This document shows positions 13,501 to 21,049 of a stretch of DNA of 64,000 bases, in pieces. Made by a program: the position numbers and the translations under genes. The first letter of the stretch is position 1, and each line of letters begins with the position of its first letter. A model generated the notes under the pieces. The model was not told the DNA's origin and did no database searches. It saw nothing but the letters and a program-made list of their open reading frames with translations. The stretch is from Panorpa germanica (lineage: Eukaryota; Arthropoda; Insecta; Mecoptera; Panorpidae). Where the stretch lies: NCBI GenBank assembly GCA_963678705.1, contig OY783209.1, positions 5,332,001-5,396,000 of the forward strand, given 5' to 3'.

Positions 13501-14418
13501 GTCTAGATTTCTATAAAAGTGTACTGTATATTGATAAAGTGGGTTACTAGAACCTCAAATGTTCAATTATTTTTTAATAACTCCTTATATGTTAAGAGAT
13601 ATTAACAATTAAAAAAGTCATTTTGTCTCTTTAATTATTAAAGGGATTCAACGTTGTACACATTCCAAATGCATGTAACATCACTACCAGTAGTTGCTAT
13701 CTCTTTTATACAACAGAGCGTAAAAGAGATATATTCTTGACAGAACTCTGACAAGTTTACAGGTTACCAACCTTACAGCTTATAAATCTCTGCTATATGT
13801 ATTTATATATCAAAATATCAAATATTATTACCAAATATTTCAAGGAATAATAAAATTTCAATATTATGACTGCCTTAGCAGGGTTAAATAAAATAAAAAC
13901 TGACCTACTCAACAAATAACTCATGTTAAAATGCATTTCACGTTATTCAAATATGGCCGACCATTTCTTGCTCTAAAACTACAATTCAAACTTTGAATTG
14001 CTATATCTCCGTCAATATTTAGATATTTAATAAAATAGACACGCCAATACACATTTATTTACATCAATTTCAATTAACAATTGAAAAATCGACCACTAAA
14101 AAATGAGGACACAAGCCCATTAATTAACACTCGTTTACTGTTTTATGCGGTGTCTAATTCTAAGTTACAGTCCGGTTTTTTAGGTCCTAGCGCTTATTTA
14201 ACATCCATTTGGCGACCTGTGCGAATGCCTCACACGCTATAAATAAAACTATTTCTCTTACCTGGAGTAATGTGTTTCAGATGCGGTTCTGAACTGAACC
14301 ATTCCAATAGAATCTTCACTGACTCCACCACATCTTCATCAGTCCTCTCGAGATCTTTTAGAAGCAAAGATTTTAGTTCGTCAGTAATTACGAGCAAATT
14401 TTGTGGTTCTAGCTTCAT
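4381..14418 (-). CDS. CRAL-TRIO domain protein (gene B), alpha-TTP-like, complete
   Basis: Six coding exons, minus strand: 14262-14418, 12803-12962, 12304-12553, 12115-12225, 10406-10508, 4381-4529, total 930 nt (309 aa). Every junction is GT-AG and phases (1, 2, 0, 0, 1) join without a break. The ATG at 14418 is the first base after an AG acceptor, so a separate 5' UTR exon is likely. Domains: CRAL-TRIO-N with EPHLKHITP (about residues 45-53) and GSIERSKQVIDMYYTVK (about 64-80); the PEGYRVV entry strand; the lipid-binding domain (about 100-255) with FNCSQF...GHVTKL, LKALHFL and LLPSDFGGE; and a typical tail (WYEHILENRDWFL, DESKRPGEP, GSFRKLTVD). Inferred role: cytosolic carrier of a hydrophobic ligand; ligand unknown. 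Intron 1 holds a MITE and a LINE tail, intron 5 a complete LINE. Confidence 0.93.
4751..8506 (-). CDS. LINE ORF2: endonuclease, reverse transcriptase, RNase H
   Basis: The frame is open for 1,251 codons. Counting from 8506, the order is: APE-type endonuclease from the first residues (NIIQWNGQS, then ISET, GDFNSLHPSW, SDHYPILF); reverse transcriptase with the AYDAV, GLPQGSILSP and FADD catalytic motifs (FADD near residue 675); RNase H with YTDAS, EKLALLKALE, TDSLS and WIPGHCGIRGNEIAD (about 970-1100); and a C-terminal CQCGEEGN-LDHIIFEC zinc motif. All catalytic residues I can check are present. Oddity: no in-frame ATG precedes the endonuclease start. The frame opens just after a TAA at 8507-8509, and the first candidate start, a TTG at 8371, would cut off the first endonuclease motif. 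Translation may reinitiate after ORF1, or the start is mutated. Confidence 0.92.
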   Translation of the reverse strand, partial: KVLVEIDIFHNKIKEVNIIQWNGQSIRHKKDDLQNLLKTQNIHIALISETFLGENINFNIRGYNLERDDRIQIGRTNPHGGTAIIIHKSIRYKRLHITKPVNNMELTAISTKLNNIEICITSIYVPPGHKIDNLKWKQMYRQIKLPVILTGDFNSLHPSWNINNLINYEGQELNKFIDEEFLHIANNDCPTRVHHPYRRDSILDLTLINPRIMHMLIDWKVLNDSMGSDHYPILFNLTNSNNVDIGRTRNYITRRNFKKADWNEYQNIISNKLDNGSNLYISYEHLINTMNESAEESIPCTKIYNKDPKHEKPLWWDSNCNKMVAKRRLALTKFNRNSNMENYLNFKKEQANTQKYFRIRRKEEYKKFCENIKPKTPAKLIWGVVHKLSRPNINQNTRSMNNDWIEEFARNYCGNYNIISRPYIQNFKVVEFLDKSIELEELNYSLNHNKKTSTGIDRISYEMIQNLPKSAKIALINNFNNIFNTRIIPSDWKNHIIVPILKSGKNPEVASSYRPITLISCVAKTMENILKNRLEWYLEHNNKLPDSQFGFRKNRSVHDSLNIFNLDIQKTYSSNKYMLAVFLDIKGAYDAVTYPNLQLKLREIGITSKITNWLMSYFELRSIYVRNEENLIGPFTCNKGLPQGSILSPLLYTIYSKDISKLKDDHTFILQFADDIVLYSIGPSIECLRKRINKKLCKLRDILDKIELEISVEKSQAVIFTRHKIISSPRIIYNNKNIIISNRAKFLGIWFDCKSTWSFEIDKIILKCNRGINVLRSLAGSKWGAHPISLIQIYQAIISSQLDYSSILISTASKSRLLKLDRIQYRSLRIALGCMTSTPTHILQAESNIAPLQFRNQLLSDKFYVKCETLSKFQIIDKIKLLTTYIQNSSYWIKKNKPILINSYMKLKDLNLQRNSKSPIYSIPFESLIKPMDIYINTKLLSKSFNNAINNENFLNIMHQFNINFTKIIYTDASIDLERNKAGFAIYEQINLRYYKYKLNNKVCSYTGEKLALLKALEINENINNNKIIIITDSLSVLKNLNSNDNKSNNNILTCKIKKMYFNIINRNNTIKFMWIPGHCGIRGNEIADKLAKESINLEIEMRVKLPSYEIFNIIKKFYFNLRNTDFINKSQLKGRDYYMLHPNLSKKRWFRNESRKIISTTIRIKSNHCKTPAHLYKINIKSDDRCQCGEEGNLDHIIFECINYSLERSKLNSGILDVIKTFPVNTKFLLSDTKLISELLKYLEMCKIEL
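8594..9913 (-). CDS. LINE ORF1, gag-like RNA-binding protein with three zinc knuckles
   Basis: 439 aa from an ATG at 9913 to TAG at 8594-8596. Residues about 28-180 form the conserved N-terminal region shared with the partial ORF1 at 1-641. From residue 191 come three CCHC knuckles: CYKC-LRYN-H-TANQ-C, CSKC-GSNE-H-TLNL-C, and a wider-spaced CVNC-DEE-H-DATDKN-C. The C-terminal third is Asn/Lys/Glu-rich and low in complexity. Known role in this group: binds element RNA and forms the RNP with ORF2. The reading frame has no break. Confidence 0.9.
   Translation of the reverse strand: MNLNSEGKVGVDPNINLYNEDNLSLSSYKIMIQKEDITNEKFGISTLKTAKMLYHSEFGKDISEIKKIGKNRIMAECKNAKSANMLVKLNNKITSGVDMFIPMFWTTRIGIVKNVDIEFSEEELKENIYSYPYKIHSIRRLKRRMKFEDEIKYEDSRNIIIFFEGQNLPQYIYIWNAKLPCEPFIKNTKQCYKCLRYNHTANQCKGKSRCSKCGSNEHTLNLCKNEIIKCVNCDEEHDATDKNCKERKRQQEIKILMGNRNLSYQEAAIEIPQIWKDKNSYAVTTKNRFDILSNYDKDFPQNLTSCENSIPSYKPAPIRKRTYLDRNCKTKNMKKQNNMNDNKIENKQNEKEQSFINYITNSTPRTYNTRNNYRKNEQDNEEEQTENNSQRSIKVPKIQHNTELLVNQNFNENKNDDRNKFMTDSNKFSIFEDIERRKT
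10509..12114 (-). other. Intron 4 of CRAL-TRIO gene B
   Basis: 1.6 kb between donor GTAAG at 12114 and the acceptor at 10509-10511. It holds a pyrimidine-rich patch near 10870-10910. A plus-strand frame at 11090-11323 (77 codons) has no recognisable domain and I take it as chance. A 24-bp stretch at about 11327-11350 recurs near 21592-21616. Confidence 0.7.
13003..13090 (+). mobile_element. 3' end of a purine-rich-family LINE, in intron 1 of gene B
   Basis: It holds the family's 3' terminal block (GGCGGAAGAATGTAGTGGC, then TAATAGCAAAAGCATTA) followed by an AATAATAATAATAA tail. The same block ends the copies at 26440-26800 and 49060-49640. It is opposite in orientation to the host gene. Confidence 0.65.
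13483..14121 (+). mobile_element. ~630-bp TIR element (MITE family 1), copy 1
   Basis: Ends are AATGGGATTGTGTCC and GGACACAAGCCCATT, an inverted repeat with one mismatch. The interior matches the copies at 17107 and 37448 closely, but this copy lacks about 75 bp found in those (the segment with GACTTGACTTGATT). It lies inside intron 1 of gene B. There is no coding capacity. The target duplication is not clear. Confidence 0.8.
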
Positions 14419-15285
14419 CTGCAAATTATGTATTAACTTTTTGTATTGAAATTTTGTATTTAAATATATTTTAAAAAGAAATAGATGCATTAATTTATAA
14501 TTAAAATTTCTTGTTCCGATTTTTTTAATTTCAGTACTTTACCTTAAATTTTTGTTTTTCACGAAAGTTACTGAACTAATAATTTAAACTATTGTTAAGT
14601 ATAACCATCCGTTAAGTAACAATTTGTTTGATCTACTGAACAGTTTTCGTAGTGAGCACGATGCGGCACGACAGATCAGCCAGAGAGATTATTTACGTTG
14701 GCATTGTTACACACTAGACGCTGGACAGGTTAGAAATGCATTGGCGTTGCTAATGTGAGGTTTCTTGGTTAGAATTGTTTAAATTCAAAAAAGTTGTTGA
14801 CATTGCATATGGTAATATTGTAAATCCGGTTTGAATAGGTTTGAAGCGTAATTCTCGAACAGAGGGTTTTTTAATTAACATCTGTTGTTACATTATGTAA
14901 TAGATTAATATACAAAACAACTCGTATTTTAAGTAAAAGTAAATAGTAAAAATATTACGAGTATTTAAATTTGAAAACGACAAAGTGTCAATAACAATTA
15001 TTTTATTATTCAAGAAGCGTCTTCGCTATTTCAGCAATATCAGCAGGTCATTAAGGCTGCTTTGTTATAAGATTGTATGGTTTAATGAATTGAGTTAAGA
15101 ATGCTATACAAATGTACCCCAAAAATCCCATTCAAATTTTCATGTCTTCGACTAAAACTGAGTATATCGTACGAAACGGGATAGCTCAAATAAAAAGCCT
15201 CACGCACAAAGTGGATTCGTTCCCTAATTTCTAGAATGCCTTAAGTGATAGAACTTATCTGGATTTGGATTTGATTATTATTACT
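14419..15285. other. Upstream region of gene B
   Basis: AT-rich DNA upstream of the first coding exon. It should contain the 5' UTR exon(s) and promoter of gene B, because the coding exon starts at its acceptor. A patch near 14640-14720 is less AT-rich, but I cannot define an exon or a TATA box. Confidence 0.5.
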
Positions 15286-15286
15286 T

Positions 15287-15640
15287 TCATTTATTATCGG
15301 TGTCTCTACGACCACGTTTGAAGTCAGCAAACCAACGTTTTATTGTTGTTTCTGATGGAGCGGAGTCCCCATAACACTTTTCAAGCCATTGCTTCGCTTG
15401 AACGGTATGTTTTCCCATCAAGAAGCAGTGTAAAATTAAAACACGAAATTGTTTTTGATCTATTGTTTTGAAAATAACAAAAGTAGCGTTACTCTTAGCA
15501 CAATAACTCACAAACTACTGAATAGAATATCATGAAATTTTAACAGCTGTCTTTTAAAGGTTAGTATTAACTGAAAAAAAGGTGACTGCAATAAAACTAG
15601 CGCCATCTATGTGTAAGGCCCGGGACTTTTCAGCCCATGT
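15287..15640 (-). mobile_element. Truncated mariner transposon, 5' end with N-terminal transposase piece
   Basis: The minus-strand frame 15511-15287 encodes the first helix-turn-helix of a mariner transposase: the string QWLEKCYGDSAPSETTIKRW followed by FADFKRGRRDTD is the family's DNA-binding signature. It stops after about 65 residues, so the DDD catalytic domain is missing. The 5' end on the right (about 15600-15640) has the terminal-region sequence GGGCTGAAAAGTCCCGGGCC and the AGATGGCGCTAG box. It is a dead copy. Confidence 0.8.
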
Positions 15641-15689
15641 GCTACGTTAAGTATATCATATTATATAAGGGGGAAGAGCAAGTTTAGGA

Positions 15690-15960
15690 TTGTCAGTGAA
15701 AAGAAGATAGAGAATTTGTTGATAGGGGTTAGAGAAGGAAATAGGTAGATGGCGGAGTACAAAGAACAAGCGAGGAGAAAGAGGAAAAGAGTATAAACAT
15801 GGAGTAAGAAGCAGAAATGGAAGAAACGTGGAGGAACTGTCATTTAAGGATAAGGAGTAAACGGTAAAGTAGAAGGCTAATAAAAGGAAGAGAAAGAGGA
15901 AAGCTTTATTTTGATTAATACTTATTATTATTTAATATATCAGAGGTTTGAGTAGATGTA
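15690..15960 (+). mobile_element. Degenerate purine-rich LINE fragment
   Basis: It begins with the GTGAAAAGAAGATAGAGAAT block seen in other copies (for example 58795) and continues as G/A-rich sequence of the same kind. All frames are broken. Assignment rests on similarity to 20270-20700 and 54470-55065. Confidence 0.45.
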
Positions 15961-16019
15961 ATTGCATATTATAAATTAAGATGTAGAATAGAGAGACGAA
16001 CTGTAAATGTAGATTGCTA

Positions 16020-16345
16020 TGCTGATCTATACATAGATCAAACGTTGGAACACATTAAGTAGTCATGTGAGAAAAGTTTAAAAAAGAAAAAAAGATTGTG
16101 CAGTTGTTAAAAGAAGGCAGAGAAGGGAAGAAGTAGATGACAGAAATTGAGTGATGGAGCGAGGAAAGAGAAACAATAACAGAGTAGAAACAGGAAGGAG
16201 AGGAGCACGAAGACAGAAACAGTAGGGGTTTAAGTTTATCTATTTTCTTTTTATTACTTTATTTTGCAGGAGTGAGAATTGGTAGATAGAATAAGAAACA
16301 CAATTAAAATGTAATTAATTACAACGATATGTAATTCAAGAACCT
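16020..16345 (+). mobile_element. 5'-truncated LINE: ORF2 C-terminus and 3' UTR
   Basis: A broken plus-strand frame reads QTLEHIK-stop-SCEKS then IVQLLKEGREGKK, matching the minus-strand ETLEHIKYSCEKR copy at 26.7 kb. This H...C pattern resembles the zinc-binding C-terminus of LINE ORF2 proteins. Downstream it shares GCAGTAGGGGTTT and GTAGATAGAATAAGAAACAC with other copies. Stops and frameshifts make it non-functional. Confidence 0.55.
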
Positions 16346-17106
16346 AACAAATATAACTTAAATTGTTTTAATAGCTTTAAAACTTAAGAAGCAAAACTAA
16401 TGACTATTACATCTATTATTAGTTGCTGTATTTAATTATCTTTACTATACCAAATAGTCCAAAGGGCACATCGCTTTTTAATATAATAAATGCAAATTAC
16501 TTTGCCATATAAAAACTATTAGTTTCCTGCGCTTGTGTATAGTTATTACATACGATTATTTATTTATATGCCGTACTTATGTTTCTAGAACGATGAAAAA
16601 GATAATTGTGAGTAAACGCGCATACTAATTATAAATCTGTGTCGATCTGATTACACAAGGTGAGTGAGATAAAATGAGAGTCAAGTTTCTGCAACCAGTA
16701 TCTATTGCACGCAGGCTACAGTACCATGGAGTGCAGCATGGCTATCCAAACTGTGATTACGCGCTGTATAAATTTATAATTCACTGTAATTATCAGGACG
16801 TGGTCGTTGACAATATCATAAAGAGCGAACTCGTACATTCAAACGCATGGCATTCTGAATTACTTAATTTATGCTTTTTTACTTTTAATTGCGTGATGAC
16901 TAAACACTTTATAGTTAAATAGCGTTTACAGATTTATAATTATTAGTGTGACAGTTTGAACTAATTAAAGAAGACGCAGTTACGTAAGTGTATGGATTGT
17001 ATCAGAATCTGTGCACCTCGTTTTAATTAGTGGCGTATCCATCAAAGTAACGTGTTGTGTAATTGCAAAAATTAAAATCAAAGAGAATCGTTTGAATCTC
17101 TTCTAC
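16346..17106. other. AT-rich DNA, no recognised feature
   Basis: A plus-strand frame at 16674-16922 (82 codons) has no domain or splice support that I can identify. No repeat of the other families is recognised here. Confidence 0.4.
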
Positions 17107-17746
17107 AATGGGCTTGTGTCCTATGTCTTAATTTCTGTAAAAGTGTACTATATATTGATAAAGTGGGTTACTAGAACCTCAAATGTCCAATTATTTTTTA
17201 ATAACTCCTTATATGTTAGGAGATATTAACAATTAAAAAAGTCATTTTGTCTCTTTCATTATTAAAGGGATTCAACGTTGTACACATTCCAAGTGCATGT
17301 GACAACACAATCCTTGTGTAAGGTTACCAACCTTACAGCTCATAAATCTCTGCTATATGTATTTATATATCAAAATATGAAATATTATTTACAGCTATTT
17401 CAAGGAACAATCAAATTCCAATATTATGTCTGCCTTAGCAGGGTTAAATAAAATAAAAACTTATTATTCGTTGACTTGACTTGATTATTTGACTACCAAC
17501 AGCTACAAAACATTACCACAGCACTGACCTACTCAACAAATAACTGACGTTAAAATGCATTTCACGTCATACTAATATGGCCGACCATTTCTAGCGCTAA
17601 AACTACAATTCACACTTTTAATTGCTATATCTCCGTCAACATTTAGATATTTAATAAAATAGATACGCCAATACACATTTATTAACATCAATTTCAATCA
17701 ACAATTGAAAAATCGACCACTAAAAAATAAGGACACAAGCCCATTA
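17107..17746 (+). mobile_element. ~630-bp TIR element (MITE family 1), copy 2, best preserved
   Basis: The 15-bp terminal inverted repeats AATGGGCTTGTGTCC / GGACACAAGCCCATT match perfectly. The interior shares long blocks with copies at 13483, 37448 and 57458, including AAGTGGGTTACTAGAACCTC and the ATGGCCGACCATTTC box. It has no open frame of note, so it is non-autonomous. Confidence 0.85.
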
Positions 17747-17937
17747 TAGTATCTGGTATGAAACTAGTACCAAACCTAATATTGTATTGTATTTATTTAT
17801 TTAACTCACCTGAGATTTTCATAAAAACAAATTTACTTTTCACTTAAATTTATCAGCTATACTTTTAAAACTACTTTAAAAGTGTACCTATGACAATATT
17901 CTAAACATTACTTGAGTTATATCAATTTGAAGTGAGC

Positions 17938-18215
17938 GTGTTAATAAATAACACAATAACTTCATACGATGACAAATAGATGGTGCCACTATTGACAAAT
18001 CTATATGATTTTTAGATAGTACCAACCTTTATTTTTTTAATTGTAAAAATATCGAGTCCGAACAACATTGGTCAAGCTATTGCTTTGCTTAACTAAAACT
18101 ACTGTATTTTGTAAACTAATAATGGGAATGTCATGAAATTTTGACACATATCGCTTGAAGGTTGGTACTATCTAAAACTCATATAGATTTCATAATAAGT
18201 GATGTGATGTTTACT
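17938..18215. mobile_element. Mariner-derived short foldback element, copy 1
   Basis: The left arm has GATGACAAATAGATGGTGCC then ACTATTGACAAATC. The right arm has TGTCATGAAATTTTGACAC and a decayed inverted counterpart of the left end. The centre retains a scrap of the mariner N-terminal coding region (CAAGCTATTGCTTTGC). It is a decayed relative of the element at 60908-61327. Confidence 0.65.
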
Positions 18216-18418
18216 TATTCAATACTTTTATTTCTTTAGCGTTTATCTCGAAAATTACAATTACATTTTCCTGTGTGAGTCTTTCATTACGTAACATTTT
18301 CGTTATGTAACATTTTTCCTAAAAATAAAGTAATTTGTATAAAGTATTGAGATTTTCATTTTACTTTATTTTTGAGATTTTCTGAATGTTTTATTTGTAC
18401 ATATTTCCACACACAGAG

Positions 18419-18452
18419 AGGGCCAGGGTGAGAGAGAGAGAGAGAGAGGGAG
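18419..18452 (+). repeat. GA-rich microsatellite
   Basis: An interrupted (GA)n run next to CACACACAGAGAG. No gene is nearby. Confidence 0.8.
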
Positions 18453-18714
18453 AGTTTAGACAGTACAACCACCATAACAAATGTTGGGTAGATTGTAGGT
18501 ACAAGGCTACCAGTAGAAAAGAGTTTTATGCCGATGATATTGCGAAAGTGGAATATGAAAGAATTGCCTCCATTTAAATGAAAAATACGATAGTATTTGT
18601 TTTGGCTACTGAACTATATTACAAGAAAGTAAAATGGAAAGTAGTCTGTGACCAGAGGGTGGTGATTCACACTGTTAGTTTTACTTCTTTTTGTCCAATC
18701 GTGTTTTGTTGTTA

Positions 18715-18880
18715 CTAGAAAAAGTCTACCTTAGGGTATCAGGTTGGATATTGCTGGTTTACATTTTCCACGACTACCCAGGTAGAAAATTGTCTTGGAG
18801 TGCAGGTTTGAAACTTGAAAGTAGCGGTATTTATGCTTGGTGTACAATGCTTGATATACAAGCTAACTGCAAGGTTGCTA
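18715..18880 (-). repeat. Dispersed ~75-78-bp repeat, two diverged units
   Basis: The minus strand reads CAGTTAGCTTGTATATCAAG, then further on CCAAGACAATTTTCTACCTG, the same two boxes as at 34505-34655. The plus-strand frame of 74 codons here is a by-product of the repeat. Confidence 0.5.
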
Positions 18881-18899
18881 CTAGAATAATATACAACAC

Positions 18900-20265
18900 A
18901 ACTCTAAACGAATAATTAAGCATTAAAATTAGCTAGTAGCTTATTTTCCAAGCGTTCTATGAAATTTGGTATGCTCATTTTATAAGTGTAGCACAAACTT
19001 GCTGAAAGACTAAAATACATACAATTTCAAGATTCATTTTTACCTGGGTACTTGTAGATACATGTTACTGTGAATTATTGAGTCAGCACAGTCCATCACT
19101 GGTGGTACACTTAGTCACATCGAAAAATGGAGGTTAAATATACGTAAGAGCACAAGAAAAACAGAAGCGAGTGTTAATTAATTAATATTGCACAGCACAA
19201 CAAATTATCCAGAGCACACAAACTGCACAAAACATATACGCTAGCAGAATCACTTGAAATCAGCGCTACATTAGTTGTTGTAGTATCACAAACTGTAAAT
19301 GTCTTAGCCGGTGTGACGTATGAGTAAAGTCCCCGTAAAGTACCCCAGCGAATTTCGTAAAGAGTATCGTTGGACTCTGCATATAAAAATAAAAACTGCA
19401 TCATAAGAGAATGCAAATTAAAGCATATAATAATAATGTATTTTTATTGAATAGGATCAAATCCATTATCTTGAGTAGTATTAACTTTTGTTTTTTTGTT
19501 CTACAGGTTGTTCCTATTCAATAAAACTATGTAGCTCACAACACTGACACTGTTTTGTCCTGTAGCAGACATATTATGCCCATTATGGGCACATTATGCT
19601 CATGTATAAACAATAGTAGGTTACTAAAGCAAGCGTCTGCAAGGTTCGCTTCAAACGCATTATATTTATTGTATAAAACGTGGTAAAAGAGAAGTAAAAC
19701 ACGACTTTTAGTGGTATCTGTATAGTTACTCGTATAAATGCTATTACTCGTATTACTTATATAAATTTACTTATATAAAATTACTTTATATAAATTACGC
19801 TTATTACTCGTATAAATTTACTGTTTATTTGAATATCAACCCAATAAAAATATAAAATAAAACAAATTGATTCGTAGAAACTTGACAGTGTTTTTATAGA
19901 CAATCTGTCATATGAAAATATAAGTTTTCAAGTTTAAATAATGGCCGCAGTGCGTCTCTGGTGTCAGGGATGTAATGCGTTGAAAATATTGTTGATAAAT
20001 CACAGAAGATGTAAAAAGAGTGGTTCTAACACCAGCTGAAGTAAATAATTTTTAATAAACTAGGAAAGGATGGAAAAACGTTTTCCTTTGAAGATGAAAA
20101 GTAATATACATTTAGTACAATTGTGTAAGGAGTAGTACTGATACTATTGTGATATGAAAACAATTGTCTAGCTTCCCTGGTTCAAGGACAGGATGTTTAT
20201 GGTCTTCTATTTATTTGAAGAAGTAAAAGTACAATAACATTAAGTTTTCATGTCAGAAAAAGGTA
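18900..20265. other. AT-rich DNA, no firm feature
   Basis: A minus-strand frame at 19174-19416 follows an AG that could be an acceptor (TTATATGCAG, at about 19380) and is open for about 65 codons, but matches no family I know. The region also holds ATTACTCGTATAAAT-type direct repeats at 19725-19820. Confidence 0.4.
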
Positions 20266-20269
20266 ATAA

Positions 20270-20700
20270 GCGAGAAGAATATTGTGCAGATATTAAAGGG
20301 AGGCAGTGAAGGAAAGAGGTGGATGGAGGAGATAGAGAAAAGAAACGAGGAAAGAGAAGGAACGGCAGAGTAGAAGTGATTTTAATCAGAAGCGATGTCT
20401 AATAAAACCAGGCGAACACCTAGTTGCCATTCCAAACGAGGAAAATATAATAGAGGGTTTGTCGAGAGGAGACAAAGAAGACAAAAGTTGAGGAAACGAT
20501 GAGAATGTAGGAGGACTAGGGAAAATGAAGAGAGAGGGTCAAGAGAAGAAGAAGCAGAAAGTACTTTTGGAAATAGAAAGGTCTAGAATAGTTTAAGTTT
20601 AATTTCAAGTTAAAGTTCTATGAAATTTATTAAGAATGTAGATTGTAAAGCCGAAAGGCACACAATTAATATAATATAACAATAATAATAATAATAATAA
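20270..20700 (+). mobile_element. 5'-truncated purine-rich LINE with (AAT)n tail
   Basis: G/A-rich sequence containing GGAGGCAGTGAAGGAAAGAG and GAGGAGACAAAGAAGACAA, followed by the 3' block GAATGTAGATTGTAAAGCCG and AAGGCACACAATTAAT, then an AATAATAATAAT tail at 20680-20700. The copy at 54470-55065 ends in the same way. It is dead. A patch at 20395-20450 that is not purine-rich reads KPGEHLVAIPNEEN in one frame and is absent from the other copies. Confidence 0.65.
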
Positions 20701-20914
20701 AGTACAATTAAAAAGAAGTCGATAATTGTTGAAACATGTTTATAAGTTATAGATTGGGATAGATAATATTTATATACATTATTTATTATATTTTTACATG
20801 CTTTTAAGAAACGTCAAGTAAATTGTTACGTTTTTATAATAGTACTTTTAGAGAATGTTTTCCTAAATGTATCTTGTCAAATTTTGCGGGTTTGATCTCT
20901 GATCAGACTTATAT

Positions 20915-21045
20915 TTGCTGGGTTAAGTTGTTATTAAGTTATATTGGTTATGTAAGATGATCTATACGAGCTGTCGATATAGTAGGAGGTCGTCGATAGG
21001 ACTCAGCATTGAAAATTGACAGACGTTTAATAAATGAAATTTAAA
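20915..21045 (+). mobile_element. SINE tail fragment
   Basis: It shares GTTATTAAGTTA...TGGTTATGTA and ATAGTAGGAGGTCGTCGATA...CTCAGCAT...GAC-GACGTTTAATAAAT with the body of the SINE at 28355-28615. The tRNA-like head is missing or decayed. Confidence 0.6.
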
Positions 21046-21049
21046 AACC

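Noticed and set aside
19174-19416. Minus-strand 80-codon frame after a possible acceptor
   Set aside because: No donor at a sensible position and no recognised domain; kept only as a note.
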